From a virus, in the IMG/VR virus record IMGVR_UViG_3300025030_001170, positions 1-21,651 of that record: a stretch of 21,651 nt of DNA, one strand, 5' to 3'. Positions 1 to 6,036 of the stretch are shown here, in pieces; position 1 is the stretch's first letter, and every line of letters starts with the position of its first letter. A model generated the notes under the pieces. It was not told the origin of the DNA, did not search any database, and saw only the letters and a list, made by a program, of their open reading frames with translations. Both the position numbers and the translations under genes were made by a program.

Positions 1-122
1 TAACCTGCTGTGCCTGTTGTCCGGCGCGGGTTGGAGCGACGGCACGGGTGCCGGGGTTTGGGCGGCCCGTTGGGGTGGCGCTCGGGCGAGCTCGGGCAGC
101 AACGTGGGCTTTCGGCTCGCCT
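1..122 (+). repeat. DGR variable repeat (VR)
   Basis: It aligns without gaps to 573-694 (offset 572). There are 21 mismatches in 122 positions, and all fall where TR has A: 17 A-to-G, 4 A-to-C, no A-to-T. Nine TR adenines are unchanged and no C, G or T in TR is altered. This adenine-specific pattern is the signature of DGR mutagenic retrohoming. Similarity is lost from about 123. VR may extend upstream of the window. The run 102-119, identical to TR, is the likely initiation-of-mutagenic-homology segment. Confidence 0.95.
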
Positions 123-136
123 GTTACCCTGTATAA
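2..136 (+). CDS. DGR variable protein, C-terminal fragment (5' end outside window)
   Basis: Only the last 44 codons of the DGR target gene are in the window, ending at TAA 134-136. The frame is set by the TR/VR match: it turns the TR adenines into runs of AAY codons, the usual DGR design. The end reads ...SNVGFRLACYPV. The GFRLAC-type ending is typical of C-type-lectin or formylglycine-generating-enzyme-like folds used by DGR target proteins, such as the Bordetella phage tail tip protein Mtd. Relative to TR, 14 residues differ, mostly Asn to Gly, Ser, Ala, Arg or Asp. The protein probably binds a host receptor or another ligand at the phage tail. That role is inferred from the family, because the N-terminal part is not visible. 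Confidence 0.88.
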   Translation, partial: NLLCLLSGAGWSDGTGAGVWAARWGGARASSGSNVGFRLACYPV

Positions 137-150
137 TCGAGCGATAGCGA

Positions 151-561
151 GTGGCTATGGGCGCAAATTCTGAGGCAGGACTGAATAGAAAATTCGTGGA
201 ATTCGCGAAGCTGCTCAATATCTACCTCAACCACTTTCCCAAACACGAAAAGTTCGCCCTGGCGAACCTGATCAGGACCACGGCCTATGAAATTTACGAT
301 GCCATCACCGAGGGGCAGAAGCGGTATCACAAGAAAACCACCCTGAGCAACCTGGACATCGCCCACGAGAAGCTGCGCATGCAGCTGCACCTGGCCAATG
401 AACTCGGCTATTTCCGCTACAAGGACGGCCGGGATGATGAGGACGATGCCACCGAGACCGCGCGGCACCGTTATCTGGCAATCAGCGCCATGGTGGACGA
501 ACTGGGCGCGATGATCGGCGGCTGGATCAAGAAAATGAAGGATGAAAACAAATGGCAGTAG
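151..561 (+). CDS. avd: DGR accessory variability determinant (Avd), four-helix bundle
   Basis: This 136-aa all-helical basic protein lies between VR and TR, the standard avd position. Avd forms a pentameric barrel that binds the RT and the template RNA and is required for mutagenic cDNA synthesis. Family-like segments are LANLIRTTAYEIYDAITEG in the first half, an AHEKLRMQLHLANELGYF-like third helix, and the C-terminal DELGAMIGGWIKKMK, which closely matches the conserved (L/M)xGGWIK ending. The start is ambiguous: GTG at 151 or ATG at 157. Neither has a strong Shine-Dalgarno, so translation may be coupled to the target gene ending at 136. The usual family length is about 125-130 aa. Confidence 0.9.
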   Translation: MAMGANSEAGLNRKFVEFAKLLNIYLNHFPKHEKFALANLIRTTAYEIYDAITEGQKRYHKKTTLSNLDIAHEKLRMQLHLANELGYFRYKDGRDDEDDATETARHRYLAISAMVDELGAMIGGWIKKMKDENKWQ

Positions 562-572
562 GGGCTGCGTAT

Positions 573-694
573 TAACATGCTGTGCCTGTTGTCCGGCGCG
601 AATTGGAACAACAGCACGAATGCCGGGGTTTGGGCGGCCAATTGGAATAACAATCGGGCGAACTCGAACAACAACGTGGGCTTTCGGCTCGACT
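573..694 (+). repeat. DGR template repeat (TR)
   Basis: This is the invariant donor copy of VR, 12 bp after the avd stop codon and 132 bp before the RT start. It contains 30 adenines, concentrated in AAT and AAC codons at 601-603, 607-612, 619-621, 640-642, 646-654, 661-663 and 667-675. A to G or C changes in the first two codon positions give many residues without creating stop codons. In DGRs the TR transcript is copied by the RT with adenine errors and the cDNA replaces VR. The 3' end at 673-691 matches VR exactly, then an A/C difference at 692/120 follows, as expected for IMH* against IMH. Confidence 0.95.
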
Positions 695-826
695 ACGGTT
701 CCCCTCAAAGCGCGATGAGTGCATAGTGGAGCCACAGGGATGCGCAGTCCTGCATAACGGCGAAATCTTTTTTGCCCGGCTTTCTGGTAGGAGCAATCCG
801 ACGGCCAGCCCGGCAGGTTTTGAGCA
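695..826 (+). other. TR-RT spacer, probable part of the DGR template RNA
   Basis: These 132 nt hold no gene. In the Bordetella phage DGR the spacer between TR and RT is a folded part of the template RNA that binds RT-Avd and primes cDNA synthesis, and the length here (about 130 nt) is similar. The first 32 nt continue the TR reading frame to TAG at 724-726 and look like a relic of the duplicated target gene end. The rest is GC-rich, with local inverted segments such as ggct (about 777-785) against agcc (about 806-809). The RNA role is inferred from the family. Confidence 0.5.
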
Positions 827-1846
827 ATGAAGCGAATCGGCAACCTGTTTGACAAAGTGTTCAGCATCGACAACCTTCTGGCTGCCTACGAGGACGCCAG
901 GAAGGGCAAGCGAAACAAGCGCGCCTGTTTTGAATTCGAGCGGCACCTGGGAGCGCGGATCATGTGCCTGCACAAGGCATTGCTGGCTGGCACCTACCGG
1001 CCACAACCGTATCATAAGTTCACGGTCATGGAACCGAAAGAGCGAGAGATCTATGCGCCGGCCTTTGCCGACGTGGTGGTGCAGCACGCCATCTACCGGG
1101 TGATTTACCCGCTGTTCGATCGGACGTTCATCGCCACCTCCTTTGCCTGTCGCAAGGGCTACGGAACGCATCGGGCCAGCGACTACACCCAGCAGGCCAT
1201 GCGCCGGTGCAGCGGCGAAGAGTATTTCCTGCAGTTGGACGTTCGCAAGTTCTTTTATTCTATCGATCGGGCGGTGCTTCAGGGGCAGATCGAGCGCAAG
1301 ATCAAGGATAGGCGCCTGGTCGAGGTGATGATGCTTTTCGCCGAGTACGAGGAACCAATTGGGATCCCCATCGGCAACCTGCTCAGCCAGATCTATGCGC
1401 TGATCTATCTGAACAGCCTGGACCATTACGTCAAGCGGGTGCTGAAGATCAGGCAGTATGTTCGCTACGTTGACGATTTTGTTCTAATCGGGCTGACTCG
1501 AGAGCAGTGCCTGTCCTGCAGGCTGCGGATAATCGAGTTTTTGAGAAATGAGCTGCGCCTGGAGCTGTCAAAAACAACGATCCAGAAGATCCGCCGCGGC
1601 ATCAATTTCGTCGGCTATCGGACCTGGCGCACATGCAGGGTGATCCGCAAATACAGCCTGTATAAGTTTCGGCGGCGGGTGCGCAGCAGCGACCTGCAGG
1701 CAGTAATCTCGCTGCTCGGCCACGCCAAGCGGACGCAGTCCCTGCGCTATATGCTCAACCTTATCATGGAGGTTAACCGTGCCCTCTTTTTACAAGTACC
1801 GCAAAGCCTCAGATCAGTACACAGTTTACCAGCTGCAGCTGCCTGA
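827..1846 (+). CDS. DGR reverse transcriptase
   Basis: This 339-aa reverse transcriptase matches the compact length of DGR RTs (about 300-400 aa, no RNase H or endonuclease domain). Visible motifs are LQLDVRKFFYSID around residues 136-147 (catalytic D138), the DGR hallmark IPIGNLLSQ around 180-188 (SQ in place of the SP of most retroelement RTs), the catalytic YVDD at 214-217, and the NFVGYR segment at 260-265. It copies the TR RNA, misincorporating opposite adenines, together with Avd. Its location after avd and TR is canonical. The last 68 nt overlap the next gene. The alanine-rich tail after residue 325 may be dispensable. Confidence 0.96.
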   Translation: MKRIGNLFDKVFSIDNLLAAYEDARKGKRNKRACFEFERHLGARIMCLHKALLAGTYRPQPYHKFTVMEPKEREIYAPAFADVVVQHAIYRVIYPLFDRTFIATSFACRKGYGTHRASDYTQQAMRRCSGEEYFLQLDVRKFFYSIDRAVLQGQIERKIKDRRLVEVMMLFAEYEEPIGIPIGNLLSQIYALIYLNSLDHYVKRVLKIRQYVRYVDDFVLIGLTREQCLSCRLRIIEFLRNELRLELSKTTIQKIRRGINFVGYRTWRTCRVIRKYSLYKFRRRVRSSDLQAVISLLGHAKRTQSLRYMLNLIMEVNRALFLQVPQSLRSVHSLPAAAA

Positions 1847-2165
1847 ACCGGCCGAGGATCAGCCGGGGATGATCGACCTAGGCGAGATCGACGGCGAGAC
1901 ATTTGTCTGCGTACCGGACTGGATGCACCCACTGCCGGAGCAGCCGAAGCAGATTACGCTGACACAGATTACGCCGACTCAAGGGCTGATTACTTCGTTC
2001 TTTGCAAAAAGCGGGCTGCTACAGCTCGTTAAGGCCAGGATGGACAACAAGCAGCCGATGGTACGCTACTCGCTGCAGGACGAATTGACCCTGGCGCAGT
2101 GTTACGACTGGCTTCCCCCGTCCCTGGAACGGCACGTTGATGACGGGAGGATCTGGGCAAAATGA
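1779..2165 (+). CDS. hypothetical phage protein
   Basis: This 128-aa protein starts at GTG 1779, supported by a GGAGG at 1768-1772 six bases upstream, so the 68-nt overlap with the RT gene is probably real. It is soluble and acidic to neutral, with a QITLTQITPTQ segment near the middle and a C-terminal helical stretch ending DDGRIWAK. I recognise no domain and see no membrane segment or signal peptide. Its place directly after a DGR and before the lysis genes suggests a structural or tail-associated role, but nothing in the sequence proves that. The stop overlaps the next start by four bases. Confidence 0.75.
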   Translation: MPSFYKYRKASDQYTVYQLQLPEPAEDQPGMIDLGEIDGETFVCVPDWMHPLPEQPKQITLTQITPTQGLITSFFAKSGLLQLVKARMDNKQPMVRYSLQDELTLAQCYDWLPPSLERHVDDGRIWAK

Positions 2166-2542
2166 AATTCCATGCTGACATAGTAGCTGGGTTCCTGCTG
2201 TGGGCGCTAGCGATATGGGCCTGCACCATGCTGCTCTCAGGCTGTACTCAACGGCTGCATCCTTTACTGGCCGAGCACCACGGTGGACAAGAGCTTGCAG
2301 ACGCTGAGGTAGATATCAGGATCGAGCGAAACGGCTTTTGGACAACTCAGGCCGGGTGTGTTGCTGATGTTCCACTTGCTGCTATATGGAAGTTCCCTGC
2401 ACTTGGATGTGCAAAATTAAGCTGTGCTGAAAACAAAATGTGGGAAACAGATAAGATGTGCACTTGCCGGGTAAGGATATGGGCTGAGAGCGTACTCGGC
2501 CATGAACTAAAACATTGCCAAGGGTGGGAGGATATGCTGTGA
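2162..2542 (+). CDS. putative membrane/lipoprotein with HExxH motif
   Basis: This 126-aa protein has an N-terminal hydrophobic segment (residues 9-27) ending in a lipobox-like LLSGC with C28, so it is probably exported and lipidated or membrane-anchored. Near the C-terminus GHELKHC at 113-119 contains HExxH (HELKH at 114-118), the zinc site of many metallopeptidases. The region between has six cysteines (about 66-102) that may form disulfides in the periplasm. Function is unknown. The position at the head of the lysis block suggests an envelope role. HExxH alone in a short protein is weak evidence for catalysis. The start ATG overlaps the previous stop. Confidence 0.75.
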   Translation: MKFHADIVAGFLLWALAIWACTMLLSGCTQRLHPLLAEHHGGQELADAEVDIRIERNGFWTTQAGCVADVPLAAIWKFPALGCAKLSCAENKMWETDKMCTCRVRIWAESVLGHELKHCQGWEDML

Positions 2543-2640
2543 CATACTGGATACTGCTCGGATACGGGGTAATTGTTTTTATCGCCGCCGTCTATGCGCT
2601 TTGCTGTCAAATCGAAAATAGAAAAAGGAAGGGACGATGA
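2539..2640 (+). CDS. tiny one-helix membrane protein
   Basis: This 33-residue frame starts with GTG overlapping the previous stop (GTGA) and ends in TGA overlapping the next ATG. The product has one strongly hydrophobic helix (YWILLGYGVIVFIAAVYALC, residues 3-22) followed by a basic tail ENRKRKGR, an N-out/C-in type topology. Translational coupling on both sides supports expression. It could be a lysis regulator, a spanin-like accessory or another small phage membrane protein. No family was recognised. Confidence 0.55.
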   Translation: MTYWILLGYGVIVFIAAVYALCCQIENRKRKGR

Positions 2641-2729
2641 GAAGATTTGTTATTGCGCTGGCCTTATGTTTTGCTGATAAACTAACACGACTGGCCTATG
2701 CCCTGGAACCGTGGCATAGCGGGAGATAG
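2637..2729 (+). CDS. tiny hypothetical peptide
   Basis: This 30-codon frame starts at an ATGA overlap with the preceding small membrane protein and ends at TAG 2727-2729, just before the ATG at 2734. The product begins MRRFVIALALCFA, a short hydrophobic stretch after two arginines, then a polar end. It may be a small membrane peptide or only a translational bridge to the next gene. The support is the reading-frame coupling and nothing else. Confidence 0.35.
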   Translation: MRRFVIALALCFADKLTRLAYALEPWHSGR

Positions 2730-2733
2730 CACC

Positions 2734-3450
2734 ATGAAAAAAATAACCTTCCTCATGCTTGCGGCCATGATCTTTTGCTCGGGCACTGCCTACGCTTTCG
2801 GCTCTCTCCCTGACGGGTGGTTTGACGGTAAGCCGGTAACACCTCCGGAAGATGTACCGCCTGTTCAGCCGCCGCCCCCGGACCCGGTACAGACAATCAC
2901 AATTGAATACGGAACACGAAATGTCTTCACCAACGAGGTGAACTTTCATTTTAGCAAACCGATCAGCGAATACGGCTCCAAATTTAATTTGAATACCGGT
3001 GGCAAGAAGTACACGATCGGTGCTGATGGTTACAAGGACGGTAATATCGAGGTCCGCAACTCGCAGACGACCAAAAAACTCGTTATCATCGCCGGCCCTG
3101 CATACGCCACCAAGGGCGCGTCGGTCGCCTACCCCTCGAAAGACCCACTGACCAAGCCGGAAGCTACGCCGACTCCGGAGCCACAGCCGGGACTAAGCCA
3201 GCACTTCCACCACTGGAACCCTGCGGCGGTCTGGAACGGGGTCGGGCTTGTACTATGCCCTGACTCACCCAAATACAACTCCTGCACTTTCAACGGCGAG
3301 GCTATGACCCTGCACGGCGCGAAAGACAAGGGCCGCTGGGTGTGGGCGCAGTATTCGAAAAACAAAGGAAAGGGCGGCATAATCATCTGTGACGGGACCA
3401 AATTTGAGGTCAAAGGCGGAAATGAAATGCAAAAGGGGGACTGCTGGTGA
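2734..3450 (+). CDS. secreted hypothetical protein with signal peptide
   Basis: I place the start at ATG 2734, not the upstream in-frame ATG at 2698. It has a GGGAG at 2721-2725 and then encodes a textbook signal peptide (MKKITFLMLAAMIFC, cleavage probably after TAYA near residue 21). The mature protein has a proline-rich linker (PPPPDP near residue 50), a beta-rich domain (about 52-120), a second proline/threonine linker (TPTPEPQP) and a C-terminal domain with three cysteines, ending KGDCW. The two-domain, linker-joined layout suggests an exported envelope or ligand-binding protein, possibly a superinfection or lysogenic-conversion factor. No family was recognised. Confidence 0.8.
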   Translation: MKKITFLMLAAMIFCSGTAYAFGSLPDGWFDGKPVTPPEDVPPVQPPPPDPVQTITIEYGTRNVFTNEVNFHFSKPISEYGSKFNLNTGGKKYTIGADGYKDGNIEVRNSQTTKKLVIIAGPAYATKGASVAYPSKDPLTKPEATPTPEPQPGLSQHFHHWNPAAVWNGVGLVLCPDSPKYNSCTFNGEAMTLHGAKDKGRWVWAQYSKNKGKGGIIICDGTKFEVKGGNEMQKGDCW

Positions 3451-3653
3451 TGAGACTATTTATTGCTTTGGGACTGGCACTGATGCTGGCCGGCTGCGCG
3501 AACAGTAGCCGGAACCTGACAGTACACCTGCACGACAGCGCAACGCTGATGATCTGCGGCTCTACCATATCCCCGGAGGTTATGAAGTCCAACACGGATG
3601 AAAGGGCCTCGAACGCAACCGATGTTTCTCCGACCATTCCGATGGTGCCATAA
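3450..3653 (+). CDS. small putative lipoprotein
   Basis: This is a 67-aa product from ATG 3450 (GTG at 3447 is also possible), with an AAGGGGGA at 3433-3440 as ribosome site. Residues 1-16 are a hydrophobic export signal ending in the lipobox LAGC, followed by a short polar serine/threonine/asparagine-rich tail. Size, lipobox and location between a secreted protein and a holin-like gene resemble outer-membrane spanin subunits (Rz1-like) or other small phage lipoproteins. It is not proline-rich as most Rz1 proteins are, and no inner-membrane Rz partner is obvious, so the spanin idea is tentative. Confidence 0.7.
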   Translation: MRLFIALGLALMLAGCANSSRNLTVHLHDSATLMICGSTISPEVMKSNTDERASNATDVSPTIPMVP

Positions 3654-3669
3654 CAAAATGAGGGGAGAT

Positions 3670-3840
3670 ATGACCGCAATAATGGGCGGATGGGTAACAT
3701 GGGCAGCGGTGGCCGGTTTTGTACTGCTGGCAGTGGTTGATATCTTCAACGGCGAGTACCAGAAAGCGGTCGAGAAATTGACTGCGGCTGGTGGGCTTAT
3801 CGGTATCGGCAGGAAGATTGAAAAAGGGGAAGTGAAATGA
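3670..3840 (+). CDS. small membrane protein, holin-like
   Basis: This 56-aa protein from ATG 3670 has the ribosome site GAGGGGAG at 3660-3667. One strong hydrophobic helix (about residues 7-23: TWAAVAGFVLLAVVDIF) is followed by an amphipathic segment and a second weakly hydrophobic glycine-rich stretch, with a charged end (GRKIEKGEVK). Size and location before two cell-wall hydrolases fit a holin or holin-like protein. The stop overlaps the amidase start by four bases. The upstream frame to 3598 lacks a good ribosome site and overlaps the lipoprotein gene. Confidence 0.7.
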   Translation: MTAIMGGWVTWAAVAGFVLLAVVDIFNGEYQKAVEKLTAAGGLIGIGRKIEKGEVK

Positions 3841-4448
3841 GTCAGCAGTTCCCAGAACTTCGCTGCGGTGATGAGTTCGCCGTTTGCACTGATCGCTTCT
3901 TCGGCAGGCTGATCAACATCCGGCAACGTCTCCAGGCGGCAGACCGCGAAGCCACCTACAACCACTGTGGGATAATCAAAAATGCCGCAGGCGATACCTT
4001 TGAGTCCCGCCGCCGAATCGACAACTACAACTTATTTAAGATGTATGCGGGCCGCAAAATTATCATCATGCGCCCGAACGTCCCGCAGGAGACCCTTGCC
4101 GGAGCCATAGCGCAACTCGAAGAGAAGTTCAAAGGGCGGGTCTATCCATGGTGGCGTATCGTCTTGCACATACTTTCCCCGGCTCTGGCCAGGGACATCA
4201 GTCTTTCCGGTATCCCGGTCTGTTCTGAGCTGCAAGGGTTCCAGCGGTTTTTGATCGGGGTTCGACACAAGTATTATATGGGGTCAACTCCTGATTTGCT
4301 GGTTGACGAGGCGAGGCACTGGCGAGAATACTCCTTACCATACGAGGATACTTGCCCGGAGAGCCTGCCGCCGCCGTTAACCGTTGACGTGATGGACGCG
4401 CAGGAAGCAACGGGCGATACGCCTACAATATTCACAGGCAGCCCGTGA
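3837..4448 (+). CDS. YiiX/YaeF-like permuted papain-fold amidase (C92 type)
   Basis: This 203-aa protein resembles permuted NlpC/P60 enzymes of the YiiX/YebB group. It has an N-terminal GDEFAVCTD (residues 11-19), a histidine in YNHCGII at 43, and a downstream cysteine in GIPVCSEL at 129 where the permuted family places its nucleophile. Such enzymes cleave amide bonds in peptidoglycan peptides or lipids. The expected order H then C is present. Its setting next to a holin-like gene and an M15 endolysin suggests a role in lysis or cell-wall remodelling. The C-terminal 30 residues are acidic and proline-rich and probably unstructured. It starts at an ATGA overlap. Confidence 0.75.
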   Translation: MSQQFPELRCGDEFAVCTDRFFGRLINIRQRLQAADREATYNHCGIIKNAAGDTFESRRRIDNYNLFKMYAGRKIIIMRPNVPQETLAGAIAQLEEKFKGRVYPWWRIVLHILSPALARDISLSGIPVCSELQGFQRFLIGVRHKYYMGSTPDLLVDEARHWREYSLPYEDTCPESLPPPLTVDVMDAQEATGDTPTIFTGSP

Positions 4449-4481
4449 GCCTCAGCAGGCCGGGCGGTAAGGAGTGGCTGG

Positions 4482-4820
4482 ATGACATCAGAGCAATTTG
4501 CGCAACTGCTTTCAATCTTAAAACAGCTGTTGGAAAAGCAGTATACAATTTCCGGCGCAGCCGATTGGCCAATGCTCCTTGTGATTGGGACAATATTAAT
4601 GGGTGCGATTGGTGTTATGTGGGCCGATCTCCGAGCGAAGTTGAGCGACCATCGCACTGCGGCAATGACAGACCTCCGGGAATACAAGGGCGCAAACGAG
4701 AAAGATATCGCAGAATTGAAGGTGGCAAACAAAAATGACCACGACCTAATCTGGGGCGCAATGAGGGATTGCCAAAACGAGTGTTGCCCGCGACATACCA
4801 GGGAGCGAGTGCGCGAATGA
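4482..4820 (+). CDS. phage membrane protein with coiled coil
   Basis: This 112-aa product from ATG 4482 has an AAGGAG at 4468-4473. An N-terminal amphipathic helix (SEQFAQLLSILKQLLEKQ) is followed by one transmembrane helix (residues about 29-46: WPMLLVIGTILMGAIGVM), then a long charged helix of coiled-coil type and a C-terminal cysteine pair ECCPRH. The layout recalls XhlA-type hemolysin or holin-associated proteins and spanin-like inner-membrane subunits. A competing frame (4445-4738) lacks such features. It is coupled by ATGA to the next tiny gene. Confidence 0.75.
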   Translation: MTSEQFAQLLSILKQLLEKQYTISGAADWPMLLVIGTILMGAIGVMWADLRAKLSDHRTAAMTDLREYKGANEKDIAELKVANKNDHDLIWGAMRDCQNECCPRHTRERVRE

Positions 4821-4903
4821 GAGATTACGAGAAAGATTACCTGATCCTAGGGTGTATATTCGTTTTTCTGTGTGGAGCAATCGCGGCGTGGATATGGGGA
4901 TGA
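4817..4903 (+). CDS. tiny one-helix membrane protein
   Basis: This 28-codon frame overlaps the upstream stop (ATGA at 4817-4820) and the downstream start (ATGA at 4900-4903). The charged N-terminus MRDYEKDY is followed by one hydrophobic helix (LILGCIFVFLCGAIAAWIWG) that runs to the end. Coupling on both sides and clear membrane character favour a real product of the lysis block, perhaps an antiholin-like or accessory peptide. No family was recognised. Confidence 0.5.
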   Translation: MRDYEKDYLILGCIFVFLCGAIAAWIWG

Positions 4904-5073
4904 ACGGTAAGTTCGGGCTTTGCCGGGTCTGCGTGGTCTGCACATGGGATTTTCCTGTTGTCGTGCTGCGTTGTCCTGATCCCGAGTTTCCATGGACCAT
5001 GTGGTACTATCGCGGCGCCCATATCCAGGAACTTCACGCACCGTTTAGACGACGGAGGACTGATTTTCTATGA
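4900..5073 (+). CDS. small cysteine-containing hypothetical protein
   Basis: This 57-aa product comes from the ATG overlapping the previous stop (an in-frame ATG at 4894 is an alternative). It has CRVCVVC near residue 8 and another Cys at about 24, many aromatic residues, and a basic end (RRRRTDF). It might bind a metal, but the spacing does not match a known zinc ribbon. The stop overlaps the endolysin start (ATGA 5070-5073). Evidence rests on reading-frame coupling in a compact operon. Confidence 0.5.
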   Translation: MNGKFGLCRVCVVCTWDFPVVVLRCPDPEFPWTMWYYRGAHIQELHAPFRRRRTDFL

Positions 5074-5402
5074 GCCTTTCCGACTCTCAAAAGAAATTCG
5101 CCTCAATGCTCCCGGCGCTCATCAACAAGGCCCTTGACATGGGCTACGAGATCACCTGTGGCGATTTGTTCCGTGATCCAAGGGTACACGGTCAGTACGG
5201 GGAGAAAATTGGCTACAGCGCTACTATGAGCAAGCACAAGTTGCGGCTGGCCATTGATTTGAACCTTTTCCAGCATGGCAGATATCTGACCGGCACTGAA
5301 GACCATCGACCGCTGGGAGAGTGGTGGGAAACGGTAGGCGGTATATGGGGAGGCCGGTTTAATGATGGCAACCACTACGAATGGCCCAACAATGAGAACT
5401 GA
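5070..5402 (+). CDS. endolysin, peptidase M15 family (D-Ala-D-Ala / L-Ala-D-Glu peptidase-like)
   Basis: This 110-aa zinc peptidase is of the VanY/Ply118/Ply500 type, which cuts peptide cross-links in the cell wall at the end of infection. The zinc ligands and active site are visible: SKHKLRLAIDL gives H56 and D63, and the C-terminal RFNDGNHYEW gives D99 and H102. The length is at the short end for the family (about 110-150 aa), meaning a catalytic domain with no wall-binding domain. There is no signal peptide, so export would need the holin. A GGAGG lies at 5054-5058, 11 bases upstream of ATG 5070. It is in the same cluster as the holin-like and amidase genes. Confidence 0.88.
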   Translation: MSLSDSQKKFASMLPALINKALDMGYEITCGDLFRDPRVHGQYGEKIGYSATMSKHKLRLAIDLNLFQHGRYLTGTEDHRPLGEWWETVGGIWGGRFNDGNHYEWPNNEN

Positions 5403-5404
5403 CC

Positions 5405-5614
5405 ATGCCTGACGACGCAGATATTGCCGGACCACGGCATGATAAAGCTGTTGCTGATGCAATTTCCAGGGTTCCTCGCCCTGGGGGACAATCCGCCAGG
5501 TATTGCATAGACTGCGACGATCCGATACCGGAGGCGAGGCGGCAGGCATATCAAGGTTGCCAGAGGTGCGTTCAGTGCGAAGAGGATTTCTGGATTGAAG
5601 CGAAAAGGCGATAA
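5405..5614 (+). CDS. DksA/TraR-family C4 zinc-finger protein
   Basis: This 69-aa protein has the C4 zinc finger of DksA/TraR: CIDC at 34-37, 17 residues, then CVQC at 55-58, inside the family phrase IPEARRQA. It lacks the long N-terminal coiled coil of DksA, as phage TraR-like proteins do. Relatives act through the RNA polymerase secondary channel and mimic DksA plus ppGpp, so it may adjust host transcription late in infection. The family is clear. The exact role is inferred. Confidence 0.88.
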   Translation: MPDDADIAGPRHDKAVADAISRVPRPGGQSARYCIDCDDPIPEARRQAYQGCQRCVQCEEDFWIEAKRR

Positions 5615-5714
5615 GAAACCGGCGAAGGTTATTCCATTCCTACCGGCGTTGCGACGGAAGTTGGAGCAAGAGCGAAAGAGGTTTTTCAAGGCGCTGAAAT
5701 CAATGAACTCCTAG
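5595..5714 (+). CDS. small basic hypothetical protein
   Basis: This possible 39-aa product starts at TTG 5595, with GAGGA at 5582-5586 as ribosome site, and overlaps the zinc-finger gene by 20 bases. It is very basic (PALRRKLEQERKRFFKALKS) and forms one amphipathic helix. It is the last frame before the terminator at 5746. The TTG start lowers confidence. It could be a nucleic-acid-binding or membrane-surface peptide. Confidence 0.4.
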   Translation: MKRKGDKKPAKVIPFLPALRRKLEQERKRFFKALKSMNS

Positions 5715-5745
5715 ATTCCGTCAGGCAATTCCTCTCCTGGCGGTG

Positions 5746-5786
5746 GCCCCGCGCCGGACCTCCCTCCCCGGTAGCGGGGCGCTTTT
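5746..5786 (+). terminator. probable intrinsic terminator of the lysis operon
   Basis: Stem GCCCCGC 5746-5752 pairs with GCGGGGC 5774-5780. An inner stem CCGG 5754-5757 pairs with CCGG 5768-5771. The sequence GC plus TTTT (5783-5786) follows. It sits 32 bases after the last frame of the late block. The T-run is short, so termination may be partial. Confidence 0.6.
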
Positions 5787-5835
5787 GTAATTGGCGTTGC
5801 GGGATGGGCACGCGTGCTCTCTCTCGTACGATCCA

Positions 5836-5889
5836 CAATCACACCCAGGGCAACAGAGGGCCGGGAAATGCGACTCTCCGCAATCACAC
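5836..5889. repeat. imperfect direct repeat in control region
   Basis: A 12-bp repeat reads tccacaatcaca at about 5832-5843 and tccgcaatcaca at about 5877-5888, one mismatch, 45 bp apart. On the minus strand the same repeats would encode CDCG twice within a cysteine-rich open frame (5927 down to 5721). The repeat may be a protein-binding pair or part of that doubtful small gene. The rest of 5787-6000 shows nothing else I can support. Confidence 0.4.
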
Positions 5890-6000
5890 GATTCTGGTGT
5901 ATTTACCTTCGTCAAGAAGATCAACAATCTACCTGGCCCTTGCGTACACCGGATTCAACGGCTGAGGGCGACAGAGTAAAGGGCATGAAATAAAATCTCC

Positions 6001-6030
6001 TTGACCAGCCTTCCCGGCAAGGTGTATTAT
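6001..6030 (+). promoter_or_regulatory. sigma70-type promoter
   Basis: TTGACC 6001-6006 and TATTAT 6025-6030 are separated by 18 bp, each matching consensus at 5 of 6 positions. Predicted transcription start is near 6037. Only about 70 nt separate this start from the strong terminator at 6070-6107, so it may make a short RNA or an attenuated leader of the early operon. Confidence 0.6.
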
Positions 6031-6036
6031 TAAGTA

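Noticed and set aside
572-1426. 284-codon minus-strand frame over TR and RT
   Set aside because: It is the antisense shadow of the reverse transcriptase and template repeat.
4445-4738. 97-codon plus frame overlapping 4482-4820
   Set aside because: Lacks a ribosome site and domain character. The 4482 frame has AAGGAG, a transmembrane helix and a coiled coil.
5791-5979. 62-codon plus frame in the control region
   Set aside because: No ribosome site, biased composition, and it lies between terminator and promoter.
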